Shown one piece after another: positions 10,901-25,192 of a stretch of DNA of 59,808 nt. The number at the start of each line of letters is the position of its first letter. Position 1 is the first letter of the stretch. Source of the stretch: Schoenoplectus triqueter (taxonomy: Eukaryota; Streptophyta; Magnoliopsida; Poales; Cyperaceae); contig CAXKVV010000137.1 of NCBI GenBank assembly GCA_964058805.1, positions 1-59,808 of the forward strand, written 5' to 3'. The notes below the pieces were generated by a model, which saw only the letters and a program-made list of their open reading frames with translations, searched no databases and was not told the origin of the DNA. Position numbers and translations under genes: made by a program.

Positions 10901-11989
10901 GAAAACGGGACCTGACGCCCACGGTACCGCCAAAAATGAGTTCGGGCGCGCAAAATATGAAAACGATACCCGACGCCCTCGATACCGCCGAAAACGGGAA
11001 CCGGCGCCCTCGTTACCGCCAAAAACGAGTCCGGTAGCGCAAAACATGAAAACGAGACCCGACGCCCTCGGTACCGCCGAAAACGAGTTCGAGCGCGCAA
11101 AACATGAAAACGGTACCCGACGCCCACGGTACCGCCGAAAATGAGTTTGGACGCGCAAAACATGAAAACGATACCCGACGCCCTCGATACCGCCGAAAAC
11201 GGGACCTGACGCCCTCGTTACCGCCAAAAACGAGTTCGGGAGCGCAAAAAATGAAAACGAGACCCGACGCCCTCGGTACCGCCGAAAATGAGTCCGGACG
11301 CGCAAAACATGAAAACGGGACCCGACGCCCACGGTACCGCCGAAAATGAGTTCGGACGCGCAAAACATGAAAACGATACCCGACGCCCTCGATACGGCCG
11401 AAAACGGGACCCGACGCCCTCGGTACCGCCGAAAATGAGTTCGGGGGCGCAAAACATTAAAACGATACCCGACGCCCTCGGTACCGTTGAAAACGAGTCC
11501 GGGCGAGCAAAACTTGAAAACGGGACAGCCCTCGGTACTGTCTAAAACGAGTCCGGTCGCGCAAAACATGAAAAAGGGACCCGACGCCTTCGAGACCGCC
11601 GAAAACGAGTCCGGGCGCGCAAATATGAAAACGGGACCGGACAACCTCGGTACCGCCGAAAACGAGTCTTAGCGCGCAAAACGTGAAAACGGGACCCGAC
11701 GCCCTCGGTACCGCCGAAAATGAGTTCGGGCGCGCAAAACAAGAAAACGATACCCGACGCCCTCGAGACCGCCGAAAACGAGTCCGGGCGTGCAAAACGT
11801 TAAAACGGGACCCGACGCACTCGATATCGCCGAAAACGAGTCCGGGCGCGCAAAACGTGAAAACTGTACCCGACGCCCTCGGTACCGCCGAAAACGAGTC
11901 CGGGCACGCAAAACATGAAAACGGGACCCGACGCCCTCGTTACCGCCAAAAACGAGTCCGGGAGCGCAAAACATGAAAACGAGACCCGA

Positions 11990-14900
11990 CGCCCTCGGTA
12001 CCGCCGAAAATGATTCCCGGCGCGCAAAACATAAAAACGGGACCCGACGCCCACGGTACCGCCGAAAATGAGTTCGTGCGCGCAAAACATGAAAACGATA
12101 CCCGACGCCCTCGATAACGCCGAAAACGGGACCCGACGCCCTCGTTACCGCCAAAAAAGAGTCCGGGAGCGCAAAACATGAAAACGAGACCCGACGCCCT
12201 CGGTACCGCCCAAAATGAGTCAGGGCGCCCAAAACATGAAAATAGGACCCGACGCGCACGGTACCGTCGAAAATGAGTTCGGGCGCGCAAAACTTGAAAA
12301 CGATACCCGACGCCCTCGATATCGCCGAAAACGGGACCCGACGCCCTCGAGACCGCCGAAAACGTGTCCGGGCGCGCAAAACAATAAAACGGGACCCGAC
12401 AACCTCGGTACCGCCGAAAATGAGTCCGGGCGCGCAAAACGGAAAAACGGGACCCGACGCCCTCGGTAACGTCGAAAATGAGTTCGGGCGCGCAAAACAT
12501 GAAAACGATACTCGACGCCCTCGCTACCGCCGAAAACGGGACCCGACGCCCTCGAGACCGCCGAAAACGAGTCCGGGCGTGCAAAACATTAAAACGGGAC
12601 CCGACAACCTCGGTACCGCCGAAAACGAGTCCGGGCGCGCAAAACATGAAAACGGGACCCGACGCCCTCGGTACCGCCGAAAATGAGTTCGGGAGCGCAA
12701 AACATGAAAACGATACCCTATGCCCTCGATACCGCCAAAAACGGGACCCGACGCCCTCGAGACCGCCGAAAATGAGTTCGGGCGCGCAAAACATTAAAAC
12801 GGGACCCGACACCCTCGATATCGCCGAAAACGAGTGCGGGCGCGCAAAACATGAAAACGGGACCCGACAACCTCGTTCCTCCGAAAATGAGTCCGGGCGC
12901 GCAAAGCGTGAAAACAGGACCCGACGCCCTCTGTACCGCCGAAAACGAGTTCGGGCGCGCAAAACATGAAAACGGGACCCGACGCCCTCGGTATCGCCGA
13001 AAATGAGTTCGGGCGCGCAAAACATGAAAACGATACCCGACGCCCTCGAGCCCGCCTAAAATGAGTCCGGGCGCGCAAAACATGAAAACGATACCCGACG
13101 CCCTCGAGACCGCCGAAAACGAGTCCGTGCGCGCAAAACATGAAAATGGGACCCGACGCCCTCGGTACCGCCGCAAATGAGTTCGGGCGCGCAAAACATG
13201 AAATCGATACCCGACGCCCTTGATACCCCCGAAAACGGGACCCGACGCCCTCGAGACCGCCGAAAACGAGTCCGGGCGCGCAAAGCATTAAAACGGGACC
13301 CGACGCCCTCGATATCTCCGAAAACGAGTCGGGGCGCGCAAAACGTGAAAACGGGATCCGACGCCCTCGGTAACGCCGAAAGCGAGTCCGGGCGCGCAAA
13401 ACATGAAAACGGGACCCGACGCCCTCTGTACCGCCGAAAATGAGTTCGGGCGCGCAAAACATGAAAATGATACCCGACGCCCTCGATACCGCCGAAAATG
13501 AGTCCGGGACCCGACGAGCTCGTTACCTCCGAAAACAAGTCCGGGAGCGCAAAACGTGAAAACGGGACCCGACGCCCTCGGTACCGCCGAAAACGAGTCC
13601 GGGTGCGCCAAACATGAAAACGGGACCCGACGCCCTCGTTACCGTCAAAAACGAGTCCGGGAGCGCAAAACATGAAAACCAGACCCGACGCCCTCGGTAC
13701 CGCTGAAAACGAGTCCCGGCGCGCAAAACATAAAAACGGGACCCGACGCCCACGGTACCGCCGAAAATGAGTTCGTGCGCGCAAAACATGAAAACGATAC
13801 CCGACGCCCTCGATAACGCCGAAAACGGGACCCGACGCCCTTGTTACCGCCAAAAAAGAGTCCGGGAACGCCAAACATGAAAACGGGACCCGACGCCCTC
13901 GTTACCGTCAAAAACGAGTCCGGGTGCGCCAAACATGAAAACGGGACCCGACGCCCTCGGTACCGCCGAAAACGAGTCCCGGCGCGCAAAACATAAAAAC
14001 GGGACCCGACGCCCACGGTAACGCCGAAAATGAGTTCGTGCGCGCAAAACATGAAAACGATACCCGACGCCCTCGATAACGCCGAAAACGGGACCCGACG
14101 CCCTTGTTACCGCCAAAAAAGAGTCCGGGAGCGCAAAACATGAAAACGAGACCCAACGCCCTCGGTACCGCCCAAAATGAGTCAGGGCGCCCAAAACATG
14201 AAAATAGGACCCGACGCGCACGGTACCGCCGAAAATGAGTTCGGGCGCGCAAAACTTGAAAACGATACCCGACGCCCTCGATATCGCCGAAAACGGGACC
14301 CGACGCCCTCGGTACCACCGAAAACGTGTCCGGGCGCACAAAACAATAAAACGGGACCCGACAACCTCGGTACCGCCGAAAATGAGTCCGGGCGCGCAAA
14401 ACGGAAAAACGGGACCCGACGCCCTCGGTAACGTCGAAAATGAGTTCGGGCGCGCAAAACATGAAAACGATACTCGACGCCCTCGCTACCGCCGAAAACG
14501 GGACCCGACGCCCTCGAGACCGCCGAAAACGAGTCCGGGCGCGCAAAACATTAAAACGGGACCCGACAACCTCGGTACCGCCGAAAATGAGTCCGGGCGC
14601 GCAAAACATGAAAACTGGACCCGACGCCCTCGGTACCGCCGAAAACGAGTCCGGGCGCGCAAAATATGAAAACGGGACCCGACGCCCTCGGTACCGCCGA
14701 AAATGAGTTCGGGAGCGCAAAACATGAAAATGATACCCTACGCCCTCGATACCGCCGAAAACGGGACCCGACGCCCTCGAGACCGTCGAAAACGAGTCCG
14801 GGCGCGCAAAACATTAAAACGGGACCCGACACCCTCGATATCGCCAAAAACGAGTGCGGGCGCGCAAAACATGAAAACGGGACCCGACAACCTCGTTCCT

Positions 14901-15730
14901 CCGAAAACGAGTCCGGGCGCGCAAAGCGTGAAAACAGGACCCGACGCCCTCTGTACCGCCGAAAACGAGTCCGGGCGCGCAAAACATGAAAACGGGACCC
15001 GACGCCCTCGGTATCGCCGAAAACGAATTCGGGCGCGCAAAACATGAAAACGATACCCGACGCCCTCGAGACCGCCTAAAACGAGTCCGGGCGCGTAAAA
15101 CATTAAAACGGGACCCGACGCCCTCGATAACGCCGAAAACGAGTCCGGGCGCGCAAAACATGAAAACGATACCCGACGCCCTCGAGACCGTCGAAAACGA
15201 GTCTGTGCGCGCAAAACATGAAAACGGGACCCGACGCCCTCGGTACCGCCGCAAATGAGTTCGGGCGCGCAAAACATGAAATCGATACCCGACGCCCTTG
15301 ATACCCCCGAAAACGGGACCCGACGCCCTCGAGACCGCCGAAAACGAGTCCGGGCGCGCAAAGCATTAAAACGGGACCCGACAACCTCGATATCGCCGAA
15401 AACGAGTCGGGGCGCGCAAAACGTGAAAACGGATCCGACGCCCCCGGTACCGCCGAAAGCGAGTCCGGGCGCGCAAAACATGAAAACGGGACCCGACGCC
15501 CTCTGTACCGCCGAAAATGAGTTCGGGCGCGCAAAACATGAAAACGATACCCGACGCCCTCGATACCGCCGAAAATGAGTCCGGGACCCAACGAGCTCGT
15601 CACCTTCGAAAACAAGTCCGGGCGCGCAAAACGTGAAAACGGGACCCGACGCCCTCGGTACCGCCGAAAACGAGTCCGGGTGCGCCAAACATGAAAACGG
15701 GACCCGACGCCCTCGTTACCGTCAAAAACG
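11990..15730 (+). repeat. Duplicated ~1.7-kb block in the satellite, offset 1962-2078 bp
   Basis: About 11990-13650 reappears at 13950-15730 with the same order of rare variants: the GGACCCGACGCGCACGG monomer at 12245 and 14207, the CTCGTTCCTCCG variant at 12871 and 14891, and the GAGCTCGTTACC type at 13517 and its counterpart at 15596. The offset rises from 1962 to 2020 to about 2078 bp, that is by one monomer each time, which shows two single-monomer gains after the duplication. Confidence 0.75.
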
Positions 15731-17189
15731 AGTCCGGGAGCGCAAAACATGAAAACGAGACCCGACGCCCTCGGTACCTCCGAAAACTAGTCAACACGCG
15801 CAAAACATGAAATTGGGACCCGACGCCCTCGGTACCGCCGAAAATGAGTTCGGGCGCGCAAAACATGAAAACGATACTCGACGCCCTCGATACCACCGAA
15901 AACGGGACCCAAGTCCCTCGAGACCGCTGAAAACGAGTCCGGACGCACAAATCATGAAAACGGGACCCTACGCCTCGGTACCGCCGAAAACGAGTCCGGG
16001 CGCGCAAAACATGAAAACGGGACCCGATGACCTCGGTACCACCGAAAATGAGTTCAGGCGCGCAAAACATGAAAACGATACCCGACGCCCTCGAGACCGC
16101 CGAAAACGAGTCCGGGCGCGCAAAGCATTAAAACGAGACCCGACGCCCTCGATATCGCCGAAAATTAGTCTGGGCACGCAAAACGTGAAAACGGGACCCG
16201 ACGCCCTCGGTAACGCCGAAAGCGAGTCCGGGCGCGCAAAACATGAAAACGGGACTCGACACCCTCGGTACCGCCGAAAATGAGTTTGGGCGCGCAAAAC
16301 ATGAAAACGATACCCGACGCCTTCGATACCGCCGAAAATGAGTCCGGGACCCGACGAGCTCGGTACCGCCGAAAATGAGTCCGGGACCCGACGAGCTCGG
16401 TACCGCCAAAATGAGTCCGGGCGCGCAAAACGTGAAAACGGGACCCGACGTCCTCGGTACCGCCGAAAACGAGTTCGGGTGCGCCAAACATGAAAACGGG
16501 ACCCGACGCCCTCATTACCGTCAAAAACGAGTCCGGGAGTGCAAAACATGAAAACGAGACCCGACGCCCTCGGTACCACCGAAAACGAGTCCGGGCGCGC
16601 AAAACATGAAAACGGGACCCGACGCCCTCGGTACCTCCGAAAACAAGTCCACACGAGCAAAACATGAAAATGGGACCCAACGCCCTCGGTACCGCCAAAT
16701 ATGAGTTCGGGCGCGCAAAACATGAAAACGACCGACGCCCTCGGTACCGTCGAAAACGAGTGTGGGCGCGCAAAACATGAAAACGATACCCGACGCCCTC
16801 GAGACCGCCGAAAACGAGTCCGGGCGCGCAAAACATGAAAACGGGACCCGACGCCCTCGGTACCGCCGAAAATGAGTTCGGGCGCGCAAAACATGAAAAC
16901 GATACCCGACGCCCTTGATACCCCCGAAAACGGGACCCGACGCCCTCGAGACCGTCGAAAACGAGTCCGGGCGCGCAAAACATTAAAATGGGACCCGACA
17001 CCCTCGATATCGCCGAAAACGAGTCCGGGCGCGCAAAACATGAAAACGGGACCCGACGACCTCGGTACCGCCGAAAATGAGTTCGGGCGCGCAAAACATG
17101 AAAACGATACCCGACGCCCTCGTGACCGCCGAAAACGAGTCCGGGCGCGCAAAACGTGAAAACGGGACCCGACGCCCTCGATATCGCCG

Positions 17190-17310
17190 AAAACGAGTCC
17201 GGGACCCGACGAGCTCGGTACCGCCGAAAATGAGTCCGGGACCCGACGAGCTCGGTACCGCCCAAAATGAGTCCGGGACCCGACGAGCTCGGTACCGCCC
17301 AAATGAGTTC
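17190..17310 (+). repeat. Cluster of 37-bp short monomers
   Basis: Three consecutive short units begin GAGTCCGGGACCCGACGAGC. They match a 58-bp monomer that lost 21 bp between two CGGG motifs, and they carry GAGCTC in place of GCCCTC. Pairs occur near 16340 and 19980, and single units near 9105, 13500, 15585, 20345, 37070, 40905 and 47340. Confidence 0.85.
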
Positions 17311-20300
17311 GGGCGCGCAAAACGTGAAAACGGGACCCGACGTCCTCGGAACAGCCGAAAACGAGTCCGGGTGCTCCAAACATGAAAACGGGACCCGACG
17401 CCGTCATTACCGTCAAAAACGAGTCCGGGTGCGCAAAACATGAAAACGAGACCCGACGCCCTCCGTACCACGGAAAACGAGTCCGGGCGCGCAAAACATG
17501 AAAACGGGACCCGACGCCCTCGGTACCTCCGAAAACTAGTCCACACGCGCAAAACATGAAAATGGGACTCGACGCCCTCGGTACCGCCAAAAATGTGTCC
17601 GGGCGCGCAAAACATGAAAATGACCGACGCCCTCGGTACCGCCGAAAATGAGTTCGGGCGCGCAAAACATGAAAACGATACTCGACGTCCTCGATACCAC
17701 CGAAAACGGGACCCGACGCCCTCGACACCGCCGAAAACGAGTCCGGACGCACAAATCATGAAAACGGGACCCGACGCCCTCGTCATCGCCGAAAACGAGT
17801 CCGGGCGCGCAAAACATTAAAACGATACCCGACGCCCTCGGTACCGTCGAAAACGAGTACGGGCGCGCAAAACTTGAAAACGAAACAGCCCTCGGTACTG
17901 TCTAAAACGAGTCCGGGCGCGCAAAACATGAAAAAGGGACACGACACCCTCGGTACCGCCGAAAACGGGACCCGACGCCTTCGGTACCGCCGAAAACGAG
18001 TCCGGGCGTGCAAAACGTGAAAACGGGACCCGACGCGCTCGGTACCGCCGAAAATGAGTTCGGGCGCGCAAAACATGAAAACGATACCCGACGCCCATGA
18101 GACCGCCGAAAACGAGTCCGGGCGTGCAAAACATTAAAACGGGACCCGACGCCCCCGATATCGCCGACAACGAATCCGGGCGCGCAAAACGTGAAAACGG
18201 TACCCGACGCCCTCGGTACCGCCCAAAACGAGTCCGGGCGCGCAAAACATGAAAACTGGAACCGACGCCCTCGTTACCGCCAAAAACGAGTCCGGGAGCG
18301 CAAAACATGAAAACGAGACTCGACGCCCTCGGTACCGCCGAAAATGAGTTCGGGCGCGCAAAACATGAAAACGATACCCGACGCCCTCGATACCGCCGAA
18401 AACGGGACCCGACGCCCTCGTTACCGCCAAAAATGAGTCCGGGGGCGCAAAACATGAAAACGAGACCCGACGCCCTCGGTACCGCCGAAAACGTGTTCGG
18501 GCGCGCAAAACATGAAAAAGGGACCCGACGCCCTCGGTACTGCCGCAAATGAGTTCGGGCGCGCAAAACATGAATATGATACCCGACGCCCTTGATACCC
18601 CCGAAAACGGGACCCGACGCCCTCGAGACCGCCGAAAACGAGTCCGGGCGCGCAAAACATTAAAACGGGACCCGACACCCTCGATATCGCCGAAAACGAG
18701 TCCGGGCGTGCAAAACATGAAAACGGGACCCAACAACCTCGGTACCGCCGAAAATAAGTTCGGGCGCGCAAAACGTGAAAACGGGACCCGACGCCCTCGG
18801 TACCGCCGAAAACGAGTCCGGGTGCGCAAAACTTGAAAACGGGACCCGACGACCTCGGTACCGCCGAAAATGAGTTCGGGCGCACAAAACATGAAAACGA
18901 TACCCGACGCCCTCGAGACCGCCGAAAACGAGTCCGGGCGCGCAAAGCATTAAAACGGGACCCGACGCCCTCGATATCGCCGAAAATGAGTCGGGGCGCG
19001 CAAAACGTGAAAACGGGACCGGACGCCCTCGGTACCGCCGAAAGCGAGTCCGGGCGCGCAAAACATGAAAACGGGACCCGACGCCCTCTGTACCGCCGAA
19101 AATGAGTTTGGGCGCGCAAAACATGAAAACGATACCCGACGCCCTCGATACCGGCGAAAATGAGTCCGGGACCCGACGAGCTCGTTACCTCCGAAAACAA
19201 GTCCGCCCGCGCAAAACGTGAAAACGAGACCCGACGCCGTCGGTACCGCCGAAAAAGAGTCCGGGTGCGCCAAACATGAAAACGGGACCCGACGCCCTCG
19301 TTACCGTCAAAAACGAGTCCGGGAGCGCAAAACATGAAAACGAGACCCGACGCCCTCGGTACCTCCGAAAACTAGTCCACACGCGCAAAACATGAAAATG
19401 GGACCCGACGCCCTCGGTACCGCCAAAAATGAGTTCGGGCGCGCAAATCATGAAAACGACCGACGCCCTCGGTACCGCCGAAAATGAGTTCGGGCGCGCA
19501 AAACATGAAAACGATACCCGACGCCCTCGATACCACCGAAAACGGGACCCAAGGCCCTCGAGACCGCTGAAAACAAGTCCGGACGCACAAATCATGAAAA
19601 CGGGACCCGACGCCCTCAGTACCGCCGAAAACGAGTCCGGGCGCGCAAAACATGAAAACGGGAGCTGACGACCTCGGTACCGCCGAAAATGAGTTCGGGC
19701 GCGCAAAACATGAAAACGATACCCGACGCCCTCGAGACCGCCGAAAACGAGTCCGGGCGCGCAAAGCATTAAAACGGGACCCGACGCCCTTGATATCGCC
19801 GAAAATGATTCTGGGCGCGCAAAATGTGAAAACGGGACCCGACGCCCTCGGTAACGCCGAAAGCGAGTCCGGGCGCGCAAAACATGAAAACGGGACCCGA
19901 CGCCCTCGGTACCGCCGAAAATGAGTTGGGGCGCGCAAAACATGAAAACGATACCCGACGCCCTCGATACCGCCGAAATTGAGTCCGGGACCCGACGAGC
20001 TCGGTACCGCCGAAAATGAGTCCGGGAACCGACGAGCTCGGTACCGCCAAAATGAGTTCGGGCGCGCAAAACATGAAAACGATACCCGACGCCCTCGAGA
20101 CCGCCGAAAACGAGTCCGGGCGCGCAAAGCATTAAAACGGGACCCGACGCCCTCGATATCGCCGAAAACGAATCGGGGCGCGCAAAACGTGAAAACGGGA
20201 CCCGACGCCCTCGGTACCGCCGAAAGCGAGTCCGGGCACGCAAAACATGAAAACGGGACCCGACGCCCTCTGTACCGCCGAAAATGAGTTCGGGCGCGCA

Positions 20301-22984
20301 AAACATGAAAACGATACCCGACGCCCTCGATACCGCCGAAAATGAGTCCGGGACCCGACGAGCTCGTTAGCTCCGAAAACAAGTCCGGGCGCGCAAAACG
20401 TGAAATCGGGACCCGACGCCCTCGGTACCGCCGAAAACGAGTCCGGGTGCGCCAAACATGAAAACGGGACCCGACGCCCTCGTTGCCGTCAAAAACAAGT
20501 CCGGGAGCGCAAAACATGAAAACGAGACCCGATGCCCTCGGTACCTCCGAAAACTAGTCCACATGCGCAAAACATGAAAATGGGACCCGACGCCCTCTGT
20601 ACCGCCAAAAATGAGTTCGGGCGCGCAAATCATGAAAACGACCAACGCCCTCGGTACCGCCGAAAATGAGTTCGGGCGCGCAAAACATGAAAACGATACC
20701 GACGCCCTCGATACCACCGAAAACGGGACCCAAGGCCCTCGAGACCGCTGAAAACGAGTCCGGACGCACAAATCTTGAAAACGGGACCCGACGCCCTCGG
20801 TACCGCCGAAAACGAGTCCGGGCGCGCAAAACATGAAAACGGGAGCCGACGACCTCGGTACCGCCGAAAATGAGTTCGGGCGCGCAAAACATGAAAACGA
20901 TACCCGACGCCCTCGAGACCGCCGAAAACGAGTCCGGGCGCGCAAAGCATTAAAACGGGACCCGACGCCCTTGATATCGCCGAAAATGATTCTGGGCGCG
21001 CAAAATGTGAAAACGGGACCCGACGCCCTCGGTAACGCCGAAAGCGAGTCCGGGCGCGCAAAACATGAAAACGGGACCCGACGCCCTCGGTACCGCCGAC
21101 AATGAGTTGGGGCGCGCAAAACATGAAAACGACCGACGCCCTCGGTACCGCCGAAAACGAGTTCGGGCGCGCAAAACATGAAAACGGTACCCGACGACCT
21201 CGGTTCCGCCGAAAATGAGTTTGGGCGCGCAAAACATGAAAACAATACCCGACGCCCTCGAGACCGCCGATAACGAGTCCGGGCGCGCAAAGCATTAAAA
21301 CGGCACCCGACTCCCTCGCTATCGCCGAAAACGAGTCTAGGCGCACAAAACGTGAAAACGGGATCCGACGCCCTCGGTACAGCCGAAAGCGAGTCCGGGC
21401 GCGCAAAACATGAAAACGGGACCCGACGCCCTCGGTACCGCCGAAAATGAGTTTGGGCGCGCAAAACATGAAAACGATACCCGACGCCCTCGATAACGCC
21501 GAAAACGGGACCCGACGAGCTCGATACCGCCGAAAATGAGTCCGGGACCCGACGAGCTCGGTACCGCCAAAATGAGTCCGGGCGCGCAAAACGTGAAAAC
21601 GGGACCCGACGTCCTCGGTACCGCCGAAAATGAGTCCGGGTGCGCCAAATATGAAAACGGGACCCGACGCCCTCATTACAGTCAAAAACGAGTCCGGGAG
21701 CGCAAAACATGAAAACGAGACCCGACGCCCTCGGTACCACCGAAAACGAGTCCGGGCGCGCAAAACATGAAAACGGGACCCGACGCCCTCGGTACCTCCG
21801 AAAACTAGTCCACAAGCGCAAAACATGAAAATGGGACCCGACGCCCTCGGTACCGCCGAAAAGAGTTCGGGCGTGCAAAACATGAAAACGATACTCAACG
21901 TCCTCGATACCACCGAAAACGGGACACACCGCCCTCGAGACCGCCGAAAACGAGTCCGGACGCACAAATCATGGAAACGGGACCCGACGCCCTCGGCATC
22001 GACGAAAACGAGTCCGGGCGCGCAAAACATTAAAACGATACCCGACGCCCTCGGTACCGTCGAAAACGAGTCCAGGAGCGCAAAACTTGAAAACGAAACA
22101 GCCCTCGGTACTGTCTAAAACGAGTCCGGGCGCGCAAAACATGAAAAAGGGACCCGATGCCCTGGGTACCGCCGAAAACGAGTCCGAGCGCGCAAAACAA
22201 GAACATGTGACACGACACCCTCGGTACCGCCGAAAACCTGACACGACGCATTCGGTACCGCCGAAAACGAGTCCGGGCGCGAAAAACGTGAAAACGGGAC
22301 CCGACGCCCTCGGTACCGCCGAAAATGAGTGCGGGCGCGCAAAACATGAAAACGATACCCGACGCCCACGAGACCGCCGAAAACGAGTCCGGGCGTGCAA
22401 AACATAAAAACGGGACCCGACGCCCCCGATATCGCCGAAAACGAATCCGGGCGCGTAAAACGTGAAAACGGGACCCGACGCCCCCGATATCGCCGAAAAC
22501 GAATCAGGGCGCGCAAAACGTGACAACGGTACCCGACGCCCTCTGTACCGCCGAAAACGTGTCCGGGTGCGCAAAACATGAAAACTGGAACCGACGCCCT
22601 CGTTACCGCCAAAAATGAGTCCGGGAGCGCAAAACATGAAAACGAGACCCGACGCCCTCGGTACCGCCGAAAATGAGTTCGGGCGCGCAAAACATGAAAA
22701 CTATACCCGACGAACTCGATACCGCCGAAAATGGGACCCGGCGCCCTCGTTATCGCCAAAAACGAGTCCAGGAGCGCAAAATATGAAAACGAGACCCGAC
22801 GCCCTCGGTACCGCCGAAAACGAGTCCGGGCGCGCCCAAAACATGAAAACGTGACCCGACGCCCTCGGTAACGTCGAAAATGAGTTCGAGCGCGCAAAAC
22901 ATGAAAACGATACTCGACGCCCTCGCTACCACCGAAAACGGGACCCGACGCCCTCGAGACCGCCGAAAACGAGTCCGGGCGTGC

Positions 22985-25192
22985 AATACATTAAAACGGG
23001 ACCCGACAACCTCGGTACCGCCGAAAACGAGTCCGGGCGCGCAACACATGAAAACGGGACCGACGCCCTCGGTACCGCCGAAAATGAGTTCGGGAGCGCA
23101 AAACATGAAAACGATACCCTATGCCCTCGATACCGCCGAAAACGGGACCCGACGCCCTCGAGACCGCCGAAAACGAGTCCAGGCGCGCAAAACATTAAAA
23201 CGGGACCCGACACCCTCGATATCGCCGAAAACGAGTGCGGGCGCGCAAAACATGAAAACGGGACCCGACAACCTCGTTCCTCCGAAAACGAGTCCGGGCG
23301 CGCAAAGCGTGAAAACAGGACCCGACGCACTCTGTACCGCCGAAAACGAGTCCGGGCGCGCAAAACATGAAAACGGGACCCGACGCCCTCGGTATCGCCG
23401 AAAATGAGTTCGGGCGCGCAAAACATGAAAACGATACCCGACGCCCTCGAGCCCGCTTAAAACGAGTCCGGGCGCGCAAAACATGAAAACGGGAGCCGAC
23501 GCCCTCGTTACCGCCAAAAACGAGTCCGGTAGCGCAAAACATGAAAACGAGACCCGACGCCCTCGGTACCGCCGAAAACGAGTCCGGGCGCGCAAAACAT
23601 GAAAACGGGACCCGACGCCCACGGTACCGCCAAAAATGAGTTCGGGCGCGCAAAACATGAAAACGATACCCGACGCCCTCGATACCGCCGAAAACGGGAC
23701 CCGACGCCCACGTTACCTCCAAAAACGAGTCTGGGAGCACTAAACATGAAAACGAGACCCGACGCCCTCGGTACTGCCGAAAACGAGTCCGGGCGCGCAA
23801 AACATGAAAACAGGACCCGACGCCCACGGTACCGCCGAAAACGAGTACGGGCGCGCAAAACATGAAAACGATACCCGACGCCCTCGAGACCGCCAAAAAT
23901 GAGTCCGGGCGCGCAAAACATTAAAACGGGACCCGACAACCTCGGTACCGCCGAAAATGAGTCCGGGTGCGCAAACCGGAAAAACGAGAACCGACGCCCT
24001 GGGTACCGGCGAAAATGATTTCGGGCGCGCAAAACAAGAAAATGAGACACGACGCCCTCGGTACCGCCGAAAACGAGTCCGGGCGCGCAAAACATTAAAA
24101 CGGGACCCGACAACCTCGGTACCGCCGAAAACGAGTCCGGGCGCGCAACACATGAAAACGGGACCGACGCCCTCGGTACCGCCGAAAATGAGTTCGGGAG
24201 CGCAAAACATGAAAATGATACCCTATGCCCTCGATACCGCCGAAAACGGGACCCGACGCCCTCGAGACCGCCGAAAACGAGTCCAGGCGCGCAAAACATC
24301 AAAACGGGACCCGACACCCTCGATATCGCCGAAAACGAGTGCGGGCGCGCAAAACATGAAAACGGGACCCGACAACCTCGTTCCTCCGAAAACGAGTCCG
24401 GGCGCGCAAAGCGTGAAAACAGGACCCGACGCCCTCTGTACCGCCGAAAACGAGTCCGGGCGCGCAAAACATGAAAACGGGACCCGACGCCCTCGGTATC
24501 GCCGAAAATGAGTTCGGGCGCGCAAAACTTGAAAACGATACCCGACGACCTCGAGCCCGCCTAAAACGAGTCCGGGCGCGCAAAACATGAAAACGGGAGC
24601 CGACGCCCTCGTTACCGCCAAAAACGAGTCCGGGAGCGCAAAACATGAAAACGAGACCCGACGCCCTCGGTACCGCCGAAAACGAGTCCGGGCGCGCAAA
24701 ACATGAAAACGGGACCCGACGCCCACGGTACCGCCAAAAATGAGTTCGGGCGCGCAAAACATGAAAACGATACCCGACGCCCTCGATACCGCCGAAAACG
24801 GGACCCGACGCCCACGTTACCTCCAAAAACGAGTCTGGGAGCACTAAACATGAAAACGAGACCCGACGCCCTCGGTATTGCCGAAAACGAGTCCGGGCGC
24901 GCAAAACATGAAAACAGGACCCGACGCCCACGGTACCGCCGAAAACGAGTACGGGCGCGCAAAACATGAAAACGATACCCGACGCCCTCGAGACCGCCAA
25001 AAACGAGTCCGGGCGCGCAAAACATTAAAACGGGACCCGACAACCTCGGTACCGCCGAAAATGAGTCCGGGTGCGCAAACCGGAAAAACGAGAACCGACG
25101 CCCTGGGTACCGGCGAAAATGATTTCGGGCGCGCAAAACAAGAAAATGAGACACGACGCCCTCGGTACCGCCGAAAACGAGTCCGGGCGCGC
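22985..25192 (+). repeat. Tandem pair of 1104-bp higher-order units in the satellite
   Basis: Two adjacent copies of a 1104-bp block (19 monomers plus 2 bp) share unusual variants at a constant offset: GGGACCGACGCCC at 23057 and 24161, CTCGTTCCTCCG at 23273 and 24377, and GAGTCTGGGAGCACTAAAC at 23727 and 24831. Only scattered substitutions separate them, so this is a recent tandem duplication. Confidence 0.85.

Noticed and set aside
15968..17752. 594-codon minus-strand frame and many similar arginine-rich frames across the satellite
   Set aside because: All three minus frames are open because the consensus minus strand has no stop codon. The period is not a multiple of three, the same peptides appear in every phase, and no domain is recognisable.
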